DNA from: Ruegeria arenilitoris
Lineage (GTDB): Bacteria > Pseudomonadota > Alphaproteobacteria > Rhodobacterales > Rhodobacteraceae
DNA: 64,000 nucleotides
Reading direction: 5' to 3'
NCBI RefSeq assembly: GCF_013035315.1
Contig: NZ_WQHP01000005.1
Location: 10,001-74,000 of the forward strand
How positions within the stretch are numbered: position 1 is the first letter of the stretch; every line of letters begins with the position of its first letter. This document shows, in pieces, positions 35,744 to 43,713 of this stretch. Under the pieces are notes generated by a model, which was not told where the DNA came from, searched no databases, and was given only the letters and a program-made list of their open reading frames with translations. The translations under genes and the position numbers were made by a program.

Positions 35744-36571
35744 ATGTCGAAACATGAATATGTTGGCAGTGTGCGACGTATGAAGGCTCACAATCCAACC
35801 GGCGTAGACGCTTACAAACCTGCACAGATTGCAGAACTGGTTGAAACATCTGGTGTCGCAAAGGCACATCTTTCCATCGTTCAAACGCTGACACTTGCAA
35901 TACTCGCAGGTGTCTTCATCGGCTTCGGCGGGGCCGCCTACACTATGGTTATGACCGGCGTAGATCCCGGATTTGGGCCAGCCCGGTTTCTTGGTGGGGT
36001 GGTGTTTTCTCTGGGCCTGATCCTTGTGGTCGTTGGTGGGGCGGAACTGTTCACCGGAAACGCGCTGATGACCATCGCGGCGGTGGACCGAAAAATCTCG
36101 ATGCGTGACCTTTTGAGGAACTGGGGATTCGTGTATCTTGGGAATTTAGTCGGAGCCGTCGCACTAGTCCTGGCTTGCGCTGCAAGCGGTTTGCTGGAAG
36201 GACCAATGGGGGCCACTGCTGCAGCGATCGCAAATGGCAAGATTGATCTCTCTCCAACGCAAGCCTTTGTACGAGGCATTCTGTGCAACGCCTTAGTGTG
36301 CCTTGCCGTCTGGCTGAGCTTCGCCGCCAGATCGGTCGTGGGAAAGGTCATGGCAATACTCTGGCCAATTGCGGCGTTTGTTCTGTTGGGTCTCGAACAC
36401 TCGATCGCAAATATGTACCTGCTGCCTCAGGGTGCACTAGCAGGTGCCGAACTCGGTTGGGGCGCCACCATCAGCAACCTTTTTTGGGTGACAGTCGGCA
36501 ATGTAGTCGGAGGCGCGGGCGGTGTCGCCCTCGCCTATCGACTTGCCTATTTGGGCAAGGCAAGCGGCTGA
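35744..36571 (+). CDS. formate/nitrite transporter (FNT/FocA-NirC family)
   Basis: A 275-residue channel for small monocarboxylates or nitrite. The FNT family signature VVVGGAELFTGN is present, as is the central-pore histidine in GLEHSIANMYLLP. About six membrane segments can be seen, starting around TLTLAILAGVFIGFGGAAY. The start is uncertain: ATG at 35744 has a weak ribosome-binding region, and another ATG at 35780 (12 codons later) is possible. Its base composition looks poorer in GC than that of uvrB. Neither nirBD nor pfl genes are near, so the substrate cannot be settled from context. Confidence 0.85.
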   Translation: MSKHEYVGSVRRMKAHNPTGVDAYKPAQIAELVETSGVAKAHLSIVQTLTLAILAGVFIGFGGAAYTMVMTGVDPGFGPARFLGGVVFSLGLILVVVGGAELFTGNALMTIAAVDRKISMRDLLRNWGFVYLGNLVGAVALVLACAASGLLEGPMGATAAAIANGKIDLSPTQAFVRGILCNALVCLAVWLSFAARSVVGKVMAILWPIAAFVLLGLEHSIANMYLLPQGALAGAELGWGATISNLFWVTVGNVVGGAGGVALAYRLAYLGKASG

Positions 36572-36651
36572 CACTACCTCAAGTCCTGTCTCGATCGACA
36601 AAATCCATACACTACAAGGTTGCAGCGCAGCCCTCTCTCCTCCACGTTCGC

Positions 36652-36668
36652 AATCACAGATTGTGATT
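36652..36668. promoter_or_regulatory. inverted repeat AATCACA-GAT-TGTGATT upstream of the ORF6N gene
   Basis: A perfect 7-bp dyad with a 3-base spacer, ending 13 bases before the ORF6N start. A near copy lies inside the gene at 36887-36903. It could be an operator for the encoded protein, or a remnant of a second ORF6N coding segment. Confidence 0.5.
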
Positions 36669-36681
36669 CCAAACGGCTGAT

Positions 36682-37389
36682 ATGACGAAACCCAACACCC
36701 TGCCCAGCACGCATGAGGTCCAAAGAGCAATTCAACGGGTGCGTGGTACCCGCGTGGTACTGGCCGAGGATTTGGCTCAGTTCTACGGAAAATCCGTCAG
36801 CGCCTTCAATCAGGCGGTCTCGCGCAACAAGGACCTGTTCGAGGGCTACCGCTTTCAGCTGACCGATGCCGAGGTCGCCGATTTGCAATCACAGAATGTG
36901 ATCTCAAAACCCAAGGGCCGCGGTGGGCGGCGGGTCAATCCTTGGGTCTATACGGATTACGGCGTGGCCATCGCCTCGGCCCTGTTCAAGGACCCGCGCG
37001 CGATCAGGATTACCCGGATGATCACCGAAGCCTTTGTCGACGGCGCGAATGCTCTGGCCGAGACCCCGCGCAGCGTGCCGGAAATCCTGCCGCCCGAAGG
37101 AGCCCCCGCCCCGCTGCTGCCCAATGGCGAGCAGTTGCGGGCTTTGGCCGAAAACATCCTCGATTCCGGGCAGCAGAGCCTTGTCGATTACATCGCCAAC
37201 CCCACCACCAAGCGACAACAGGCGGTGGCGGTGATCATGAAGACGCTGGCCGAGACCGCAGGCGAGGAGGTGCGAACCCAGCAGGAACGCCTGCGCCTGC
37301 GCATCGCCGAGCGTTTGGCCACGGGCGACTATACCGACGATGACGACCGGAAAGGCTTGTTGGAACTTTTGCAGGCAATGAAGAGTTAA
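36682..37389 (+). CDS. ORF6N-domain DNA-binding protein (phage antirepressor-like)
   Basis: A 235-residue protein. The N-terminal ORF6N domain (about residues 20-100) has RVVLAEDLAQFYGKSVSAFNQAVSRNKDLFEGYRFQLT, followed by KGRGGRRVNPWVYTDYGVAIASALF. The C-terminal half is helical with charged residues (for example RTQQERLRLRIAERL), possibly a coiled-coil-forming region. ORF6N proteins are usually found on phages and plasmids, so this gene is probably of mobile origin, though no other phage genes are near. The ribosome-binding site is weak. A dyad sits 13 bases upstream and a near copy inside the gene. Confidence 0.75.
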   Translation: MTKPNTLPSTHEVQRAIQRVRGTRVVLAEDLAQFYGKSVSAFNQAVSRNKDLFEGYRFQLTDAEVADLQSQNVISKPKGRGGRRVNPWVYTDYGVAIASALFKDPRAIRITRMITEAFVDGANALAETPRSVPEILPPEGAPAPLLPNGEQLRALAENILDSGQQSLVDYIANPTTKRQQAVAVIMKTLAETAGEEVRTQQERLRLRIAERLATGDYTDDDDRKGLLELLQAMKS

Positions 37390-37739
37390 ACGCCCAGTTC
37401 AGCCCGTAGCTTTTTGGTCAGCTTGGCCACAACCAAATCATAAGACGTCAAGATATGCTCGCGCAGCGAGGTGTCGCTCATCCCGCGTTCCTCGTAGACT
37501 TGCAGCCATTTCATCCCCCGCGACGCCAGGTACGGCGCTGGGCGGATGCCGGGTTCATCGCCCAGCACCTCAAAGGCCAGATCGGTGGCCTTGAAGGTGA
37601 ACGCATCCGCACCATCATTCCAGCCGCAAATCGCAAAGACCTTGCCACCCACTTTCCACACGTCCGCATTGCCCCACTGCACGACGTGGCTGGTGGCCTT
37701 GAGGCTGGCGCAAAAGCTGTTGAACTCATCACGGGTCAT
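37386..37739 (-). CDS. MmcQ/YjbR-family DNA-binding-like protein
   Basis: A 117-residue member of the MmcQ/YjbR family (CyaY-like fold). Features include VVQWGNADVWKVGGKVFAICGW, FKATDLAFEVL, and the end LTSYDLVVAKLTKKLRAELG. The family has been linked to DNA binding, but no molecular role is established. It converges with the ORF6N gene with a 4-base overlap of stop codons. Confidence 0.85.
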   Translation of the reverse strand: MTRDEFNSFCASLKATSHVVQWGNADVWKVGGKVFAICGWNDGADAFTFKATDLAFEVLGDEPGIRPAPYLASRGMKWLQVYEERGMSDTSLREHILTSYDLVVAKLTKKLRAELGV

Positions 37740-37789
37740 CGCCCCAACTTTGGCGATTGGCCGGGGTTTGGCAAGCGCTGGGCGGCGCT

Positions 37790-38080
37790 TTATCCTTTGT
37801 CCCAGTGCACCACCACGTCGAACCCTGCCGGCGCGGGCGGGCCTTCGAGGAATTCAGCGAACTGGCCCCAAAGCTCTGTCACTTTGGGGGCGTTGGCGTT
37901 GGAAAGTTCTTCGCTTTGGACCACCGCAACAACAAAGCCACTGCCATCTTCGTTCATGACGTTGGTAAAGCTGTGCATGCCTTCCATGCCCATGATCTGG
38001 TCTTTCAGCTCATTCATCCTGGCCTCGGCCGCATCGCGCATGCCGGGCTTCATTTTGAACTGTGTAATACGTGCGAACAT
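37790..38080 (-). CDS. small dimeric alpha/beta-barrel protein (ABM-like)
   Basis: A 96-residue protein whose MFARITQFKMKPGMRDAAEARMNELKDQI start and FVVAVVQSEE strand resemble antibiotic-biosynthesis monooxygenase/dimeric ferredoxin-like proteins. No catalytic residues stand out, so an enzyme activity cannot be claimed. A second ABM-type gene lies at 39693-40019. Confidence 0.65.
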   Translation of the reverse strand: MFARITQFKMKPGMRDAAEARMNELKDQIMGMEGMHSFTNVMNEDGSGFVVAVVQSEELSNANAPKVTELWGQFAEFLEGPPAPAGFDVVVHWDKG

Positions 38081-38178
38081 GACTTCTCCTCCCTCGCTGG
38101 GCGAAATCCCCGATGACCGCCGGACCGGCGTGACGGGCGCAGTCTACCACACTCTGTCAGATTCCCCGATCAGCCTGT

Positions 38179-38619
38179 TCAGGGCCGCACGAATTTGGCC
38201 GTACCAAGCTGCCGCGATTGTGGAGCCTCGGGTCGTAGGGGCGATTGCAGAGCCTCGGCTGATTGGGGCGTCGCGGTGATCGGGGCTATTGTGCCGCAGG
38301 CAACCCCATCCCCATCCGCATCGTTGCGCGCGTGATAGCCCGGCTCGCCCTTTCGGTACGGGCCCGGTATCAATGAACCAGCCGTGTCGCAACTCACCAT
38401 CGCGATAAGGTGGAGCAGCGCCTCGTGGCTTTCGAATTCAGAGGTCCGCAGGTACACAGCGACCGTAATCGCCGCAGTGGTCGCTGGCAGCATGAGAACC
38501 ATCAGAACAATGCGCACGGGCGACAGCGCCCGCCTGCGTAGTGCGTCCGCACGGCGATGACGTGCTGAGGTTCTTGAGGTTTTTTGCGGATTGTCCTGAT
38601 TGGGCTCATTATGTTCCAT
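38179..38619 (-). CDS. membrane-anchored Excalibur-domain protein
   Basis: A 146-residue protein with a basic N-terminus, one hydrophobic segment (about residues 34-56, SPVRIVLMVLMLPATTAAITVAV), and an extracytoplasmic calcium-binding Excalibur-type motif DADGDGVACG. The cysteine in that motif probably pairs with the earlier SCDT cysteine. The family's function is unknown. It starts 112 bases from the divergent flavoprotein gene. Confidence 0.8.
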   Translation of the reverse strand: MEHNEPNQDNPQKTSRTSARHRRADALRRRALSPVRIVLMVLMLPATTAAITVAVYLRTSEFESHEALLHLIAMVSCDTAGSLIPGPYRKGEPGYHARNDADGDGVACGTIAPITATPQSAEALQSPLRPEAPQSRQLGTAKFVRP

Positions 38620-38731
38620 GCATGAAGCCTTAGATCGAATTTATGGCAAAACCGAGACCCGCCCCCGTCGTACCTTGGCCAATAGGCATATAGGGTCAGG
38701 CCGGAAATCAGTTGTGACGGCAAATACGCAG

Positions 38732-39223
38732 ATGACAAAGACCGACCCCTATCGTCCCGTTGACGAAACAGCCAGACAAATGGCCCGAAATCTGATCGAG
38801 GAGGCAAGCTATGGTGCGCTCGCCGTGTTGCGCCCGGATAGCTCGTTGCCGTCCGTTTCACGCGTGGCTCTGGCGACGGACGATGACGGCCTGCCGATCA
38901 CGTTGATCTCAACTCTTTCCGATCACACACGAGCATTGCAGGCCAATCCGGACTGTGCCCTTTTGGTCGGGGAACCCGGTGAAACCGGCGATCCGCTGAC
39001 GCATCCGCGACTGACATTGCACGCCACCGCCCGGTTCGTTGCGCGCGGGACCAGAGAGCACGATGCACTGCGCACGCGCTATCTGAGCTTGCGTCCGAAG
39101 GCAAAGCTCTACGCGGATTTTACCGATTTCGGCTTTGTCCGGTTTTCTGTGTCCGATGCCGTACTAAATGGCGGATTTGGCAAGGCATGGCGCCTTGCCC
39201 CGACTGATATATGGCCCGCTTAA
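38732..39223 (+). CDS. pyridoxamine-phosphate-oxidase-like (HugZ-type) flavin/haem-binding protein
   Basis: A 163-residue split-barrel protein. It has the family block ARNLIEEASYGALAVLRPDSSLPSVSRVALATDDDGLPITLISTLSDHTRAL and ends with DFGFVRFSVSDAVLNGGFGKAWRL, as seen in HugZ-like haem utilisation and related FMN-binding proteins. The ATG at 38732 was chosen since earlier in-frame starts give low-complexity, unlike sequence. Actual cofactor unknown. Its end overlaps by 4 bases with the convergent USP gene. Confidence 0.82.
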   Translation: MTKTDPYRPVDETARQMARNLIEEASYGALAVLRPDSSLPSVSRVALATDDDGLPITLISTLSDHTRALQANPDCALLVGEPGETGDPLTHPRLTLHATARFVARGTREHDALRTRYLSLRPKAKLYADFTDFGFVRFSVSDAVLNGGFGKAWRLAPTDIWPA

Positions 39224-39627
39224 CGCACCACATGAACAGCGCAGGCCGCATGGCGCACCACATGGTTTGCTGTTGAGCCCAACAGCAAATCCTGCATCCC
39301 CGGGCGGTGAGATGCCAGAATGATCAGGTCAGGCTTATGCTCATCAGCCCAATCCAGAATGGTTCGGCCCGAGTGGCCCTCCACCAACACACCTTTGGCG
39401 TTGGGCAGCTTTTCCGCCAGAGCGTCCAACTCGGTCTGTAGGGCCTTGCGCGCCTCGGACAGATATTCAGGCGGCATGTAGGAAATGGCATAGTTCGGAA
39501 TGTGCTCGACAACGTGCAGCAGGGTGACCTGCGCATCTGGCGTCGAAAGCACTTGGGCCAGTTTCAACGGTCCAGAGATGTCTCGTTCGGCATCAAAGGA
39601 AATTGGGACAAGAATGTTGTGATACAT
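39220..39627 (-). CDS. universal stress protein (UspA family)
   Basis: A 135-residue USP. It begins MYHNILVPISFDAERD and ends HRPGMQDLLLGSTANHVVRHAACAVHVVR, where the glycine-rich ATP-binding segment G-x2-x9-G-(S/T) can be traced. GGAGG lies 8 bases upstream of ATG 39627. An in-frame GTG further upstream is less likely. Confidence 0.92.
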   Translation of the reverse strand: MYHNILVPISFDAERDISGPLKLAQVLSTPDAQVTLLHVVEHIPNYAISYMPPEYLSEARKALQTELDALAEKLPNAKGVLVEGHSGRTILDWADEHKPDLIILASHRPGMQDLLLGSTANHVVRHAACAVHVVR

Positions 39628-39692
39628 GACGCGCACCTCCGTTTTCACACCTAAAACCTGCACCAGGTCAGACGGTTAGGCATTGATCCAGA

Positions 39693-40019
39693 TCACGCTC
39701 CGCCAAATGTCTCGGCCACGTCATACATGACGGGCTCAAAGCTTTTGCACAGCTCGTTGATCTTGCGATTACGGTCCCGCATCTCTGGGGTTCGCAGCAT
39801 GGCCAGAAAATCTTCACGGCTTTGCCACTGCGAATAGTTGGCGATCCGGGTCTGAGCATCATTCACATGAAGACCTGCAGACACAAAACCGGGTTGTTTC
39901 GAGATAAACTCGGCATAGGCATCCGTCAGCGCCTCCAACAAGTCCTGACAGGTGCCGGGCGTCATTTCAAAGGTTGTGATGACAGTCTGTACGCTTGCGT
40001 CTTTGGCAATGTTCGGCAT
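39693..40019 (-). CDS. antibiotic biosynthesis monooxygenase-domain protein
   Basis: A 108-residue ABM (dimeric alpha/beta barrel) protein with VQTVITTFEMTPGTCQDLLEALTDAYAEFISKQPGFVSAGLHV and the SQWQSREDFLAML segment common in the family. Substrate unknown. AGGAGAATCC precedes the ATG. The USP gene follows on the same strand, 66 bases away. Confidence 0.85.
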   Translation of the reverse strand: MPNIAKDASVQTVITTFEMTPGTCQDLLEALTDAYAEFISKQPGFVSAGLHVNDAQTRIANYSQWQSREDFLAMLRTPEMRDRNRKINELCKSFEPVMYDVAETFGGA

Positions 40020-40115
40020 CTGGATTCTCCTTTGTCTCGCCTAAGCTTAACATAGGTTGCCCAAAGGTCTCGCCTTTCCTTCACCTGTCCACGAATTGCG
40101 AAGGACAGCAAAATC

Positions 40116-40131
40116 CTAACGATCCGTTAAC
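40116..40131. promoter_or_regulatory. possible CtrA-type box
   Basis: CTAA-N7-TTAAC matches the alphaproteobacterial CtrA consensus TTAA-N7-TTAAC with one mismatch. It lies 22 bases before the ATG at 40154. A single imperfect site, so the call is weak. Confidence 0.3.
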
Positions 40132-40153
40132 CATGCTCGCGGATGCTGCGCGC

Positions 40154-40816
40154 ATGCGATGGGTTTCTTTCCTCCTTGTATGGCTGCTGGCGGTCTCCCC
40201 CGCCTGGTCTGGTGCGTGGTTGCGCGACAAAGGCAGTGCCTTTGTGTCGGCAGCCGTAACCGCCTTTGCAGACCAGAGCCACGGCTACGACTTCAAGGGC
40301 TCGCTTTACGCGGAATATGGGTTGCGGGAAAACCTGACCCTTGGGCTGGATATCGAGCAGAACCGCGAAATTTACGGCCACGCGCTGATTTTTGCGCGTC
40401 TGCCCGTTGCGGATTTCGGAAACGCTGGCCGCTTTGCTGCTGAATTAGCGGTTGGCGCGCATCACCAACAGATCCGTGCCTGGGCGGTGTACAAGGCCAC
40501 CCTGTCCTATGGAAAAGGGTTTCAGACCGGTTGGGTCAGTGGCTGGGTCGCAATTGACGCCGCGCTAGAGTACCGAACGCATGACGCCCTGTATCGCAAG
40601 TTGGATCTGACGGTTGGCTTGTCCTCTGCACGATTGATCAACCCGCTTTTGCAGATCGAGACCGCCTACCGCAGCGACCGCCCTTTGCATTGGAGGATAA
40701 GACCCTCGATCATGATCCGTGCAAAGGACAGCCCGAGGACTTGGGTTCTGGGTGTGGAGCGCAGTGATGCCCGCAAGAACACGGGCATCAGATTGGCGCT
40801 TTGGAACACGTTCTGA
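40154..40816 (+). CDS. secreted/outer-membrane-type protein of unknown function
   Basis: A 220-residue protein with a signal peptide (MRWVSFLLVWLLAVSPAWSGA). The mature part alternates hydrophobic and polar residues (SLYAEYGLRENLTLGLDIEQ, GFQTGWVSGWVAIDAALEY, WVLGVERSD), like a small transmembrane beta-barrel, and ends with Phe (NTF), the usual last residue of outer-membrane barrels. I do not recognise the family. An ATG at 40133 would add seven residues. Its last 151 bases overlap the 3' end of the beta-helix gene on the opposite strand. Confidence 0.72.
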   Translation: MRWVSFLLVWLLAVSPAWSGAWLRDKGSAFVSAAVTAFADQSHGYDFKGSLYAEYGLRENLTLGLDIEQNREIYGHALIFARLPVADFGNAGRFAAELAVGAHHQQIRAWAVYKATLSYGKGFQTGWVSGWVAIDAALEYRTHDALYRKLDLTVGLSSARLINPLLQIETAYRSDRPLHWRIRPSIMIRAKDSPRTWVLGVERSDARKNTGIRLALWNTF

Positions 40817-43128
40817 ATCACTGGCAGGGGTAGCCCCGCTCGGTTATCCATACGCATCATGGTCGAAACCGAACCGCTTAGAGGCAAGGGCCAGCGCAAC
40901 TGAATGTTGTCCCGGTTTGCCCCCTGCTCCAACTCGACATAGGGTGTCGCGTGTACGATCTGCGCGCCTGCGTTTTTCAACGGACCCAAGACGGCAACCG
41001 CATCACAGCCCCGCGCTTTACCGCCAAAGGGCAGACGGCCGCCAGCAGAGATTGACCAAACCGATGATGCCGAGTTTTGCGAGCTTCGGATCCGCAACGG
41101 GTTTTCGACCTTTGCGTTGATACCGTTGAACGTATTGTCCTCGAAAATCACGTTCAGATGCGCCGAATGGTTCAGATCGGCAAAGCTGGTGTCGACACGT
41201 TCGGCCCGGTCGATACGGCCACTGCTAGAACGGAATTTGTTCCCCGTCACAACGACTCCGTTCAGGTAATGCCCCGCACCATGAGGTCGAATAACGATCT
41301 GACTGAACCAAGGTGCGACTTCATTTGCATAGAAAATGTTGTCCGAGATCGTCATCGAGCTGAACGAATAGCCGCTGGTATAGACGGGATTCGCGTCGCG
41401 TTCGTTCGTCCACTCTACAAAACAGTTATCGACGTAATTCTCGGAAATAGTCGAACTGTTGTAGGTCCCGATCATGATCAGTCCGGCACTGCGGACACCC
41501 TGCGGGATGCGGTCGCCCTGAAAGAAGTGGTTGCCAAGCACGAGGTTGTTTGTCCCCGCCAGTACAGCAAAATGAAGGAACCGCACCGCGCGATTGTGGC
41601 GCAACTTGATATCGTTGGCACTGGCGTTCAACGCGATGGACTTACGATCAGGCACGTTCAGGGATTCTTCGGTCGACAGGAACTGGCAATTATCGATCAA
41701 CATGCCCTGACACCCGGTTCCGTGCGAGGTGATACCACGGTCCTTGGGACGGCTGATAAAGCAATTCGTCACCGCAAACGTGCTGCCGGAAGGTGCAAGC
41801 CGGATTGCGCTGCATCGACCGTTGCACTGGAACTCGATCTCTTCCATGCCAAACTTGCGCAACGTACTGAACCCGCTGAAATCAAGAAGGTATTTGAAAG
41901 ACTGAAAGGTGAAAGTCTGCGTACCTGACGCATCAAAAATCGGATCGTTCAGCGTGATTTCACCCGCCCCGACATCTTTGGACCGGACGTAGATTTCGCG
42001 TCCCACACCGTTGCCCTGGACCAGCGCGCCAACCGGGATGTTGGCAATGTTTTCGACATTGGTCAGCTTGGTGGCGTCAGACGGGTTGTACGTCGCGACC
42101 GAGGTGAAAGTCTCGGTATCCCAGGCCGCGCTGCTTTTGACATCAAACTGCCCGTTGCGGATCACGCGCCGGGTCGAAAAACCGCCTTGCCGGTTCGGAA
42201 CCGCAGCCGCCATGTCAATCGGTGCCGTGACCGAAATTTTCCGACCACCCATATCCAGCGATTCATGATCAGAGTTGTTCAGCAGGGCTTGGAACGCTTT
42301 TTTGAACGCCAGCTCTTCGTCTCCAAACGCCGAGATATAGGCTGGAAGGTCGAAATTCTTGGTCAGCAACAGCATCTTGTCGTCGGGCATGGTGATCGTG
42401 CCCTCAAAATCCATCTCGGATGCCATCGAGGTGTTCTGCGCCAGAAGATATGTGCCTTTGGGAACATAGATCCGACGTCCGCTGGCCGCCTGATCAGCTG
42501 CTTCGAAAGCGGCGGAGTCGTCCACAACGCCATCGCCAATCGCCCCATAATCCCGCACATCGACTGTGCTGATCATTTCGCGCAGGAAGATACTGGTCGC
42601 GTCTGTGATCTGGATATCGTCTACGCGTATGACCGCGCCATTCGCACCATCGATGTTCAGTCCAAAATGACCATAAAGCGCAGCGACGCCCCACGGCATA
42701 TCGACGCCGGATCGTTTACCAGTGCCAACAATCGCCGTGATTTCGTGCACTTTGCCGTAACCTGACAATTGGGTCGCCGGGCCCTGATCGATCACACCCG
42801 TTACCTGCTGATCGCCCGCACCACCAGCCCAGGCGGCAATACGCACCTGCGGCAAGGGTCCACTGATCGCCTTGACCCGAGCCTTGATCTGCAGGTAGCA
42901 GCCGGGGATCAGAGGCGTTTGGCCCATGTAGCGCAGCTTTTGCGTGGCCTGCACCTTCAGAATTTCCAGACAACCGCCGAAATCCGGGTCTGCAGGAACA
43001 AATGCCCCAACGCCAGAGCCTTCGTAAATCGGCGAACCCGGAGTACCGTCGCCTCTGGACCAGACGTTCAGACCATTTGCAAAAGCAGCTGGCATAAAGA
43101 CGATTCCGTCGGTGATTGCCTTGTTCAT
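40666..43128 (-). CDS. right-handed beta-helix (pectate-lyase-superfamily, GH28-like) protein
   Basis: An 820-residue protein. Residues 1-170 form a distinct N-terminal domain (MNKAITDGIVFMPAAFANGLNVWSRGDG). From about 190 the VRDYGAIGDGVVDDSAAFEAA motif starts a parallel beta-helix, with turns such as GNHFFQGDRIPQG and ISDNIFYANEVAP, NGVVVTGNKFRS. No signal peptide and no catalytic residues of a known glycoside hydrolase can be fixed. The 5' end is near 43128 (ATG after AAGGGATTTCT). The C-terminal about 50 residues are read through a region antisense to the next gene and may be non-native, perhaps after a frameshift or stop loss. Likely a surface or envelope polysaccharide protein; inferred. 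Confidence 0.8.
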   Translation of the reverse strand: MNKAITDGIVFMPAAFANGLNVWSRGDGTPGSPIYEGSGVGAFVPADPDFGGCLEILKVQATQKLRYMGQTPLIPGCYLQIKARVKAISGPLPQVRIAAWAGGAGDQQVTGVIDQGPATQLSGYGKVHEITAIVGTGKRSGVDMPWGVAALYGHFGLNIDGANGAVIRVDDIQITDATSIFLREMISTVDVRDYGAIGDGVVDDSAAFEAADQAASGRRIYVPKGTYLLAQNTSMASEMDFEGTITMPDDKMLLLTKNFDLPAYISAFGDEELAFKKAFQALLNNSDHESLDMGGRKISVTAPIDMAAAVPNRQGGFSTRRVIRNGQFDVKSSAAWDTETFTSVATYNPSDATKLTNVENIANIPVGALVQGNGVGREIYVRSKDVGAGEITLNDPIFDASGTQTFTFQSFKYLLDFSGFSTLRKFGMEEIEFQCNGRCSAIRLAPSGSTFAVTNCFISRPKDRGITSHGTGCQGMLIDNCQFLSTEESLNVPDRKSIALNASANDIKLRHNRAVRFLHFAVLAGTNNLVLGNHFFQGDRIPQGVRSAGLIMIGTYNSSTISENYVDNCFVEWTNERDANPVYTSGYSFSSMTISDNIFYANEVAPWFSQIVIRPHGAGHYLNGVVVTGNKFRSSSGRIDRAERVDTSFADLNHSAHLNVIFEDNTFNGINAKVENPLRIRSSQNSASSVWSISAGGRLPFGGKARGCDAVAVLGPLKNAGAQIVHATPYVELEQGANRDNIQLRWPLPLSGSVSTMMRMDNRAGLPLPVIQNVFQSANLMPVFLRASLRSTPRTQVLGLSFARIMIEGLILQCKGRSLR

Positions 43129-43263
43129 AGAAATCCCTTTCCCAATCGCGCGCCGCAGATCGCCACGCGCACAAACCCAGTGTCCGGGGCTGCCCGAACG
43201 CAGAGGCCTGAGTAAAGAAAAGGGATTAACCGCCGCTCATATCACCGTGACGGTGGTGTTGCG

Positions 43264-43665
43264 CTAGGCGGCTGGGTCGGAATTGCCCAAAAGCTGCACA
43301 CCGTTGATCTTCCAGCCGTTTTCCCGCTGCACCATTTGATAGTCCAGAATGTGCACTCGCCCGTCGCCATCTGTAATCATGACCTTCTGCCACAAGGCGC
43401 CAGCGATTTCGCGAAGTTCCAAGAACCTCACCTCGGCGGGTCGCCAGACCATGGGATAGCCATTGCGGACCATAGCTCCGAAATTCTCGGGCGTCCGAAA
43501 CAGGTTTTGGATGTTGGGGCTGGCAAAGGTAAAGGCGGTGACAAAATCGTCCGCCTCAAACGCCTTAATTTGCGCCGCGATGTTGGCTTCGATCTCATCA
43601 CTCTGGGCAAACGCACCCGAGGCCAGTCCGGCACTGAGTGATAGGGCAAGCAATAAACGACGCAT
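43264..43665 (-). CDS. exported DUF4864-type protein
   Basis: A 133-residue protein with the signal peptide MRRLLLALSLSAGLASGAFA followed by Gln, and a SnoaL/NTF2-like mature part: IAAQIKAFEADDFVTAFTFASPNIQNLF and the ending VQRENGWKINGVQLL. It fits DUF4864, of unknown role. AGGAGG lies 8 bases before the ATG at 43665, deciding the start over the GTG/ATG further upstream. Confidence 0.82.
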   Translation of the reverse strand: MRRLLLALSLSAGLASGAFAQSDEIEANIAAQIKAFEADDFVTAFTFASPNIQNLFRTPENFGAMVRNGYPMVWRPAEVRFLELREIAGALWQKVMITDGDGRVHILDYQMVQRENGWKINGVQLLGNSDPAA

Positions 43666-43713
43666 AGGGCCACCTCCTGACGAAAGGGTAGCCCCATGCA
43701 ATGTCAGGTCAAA

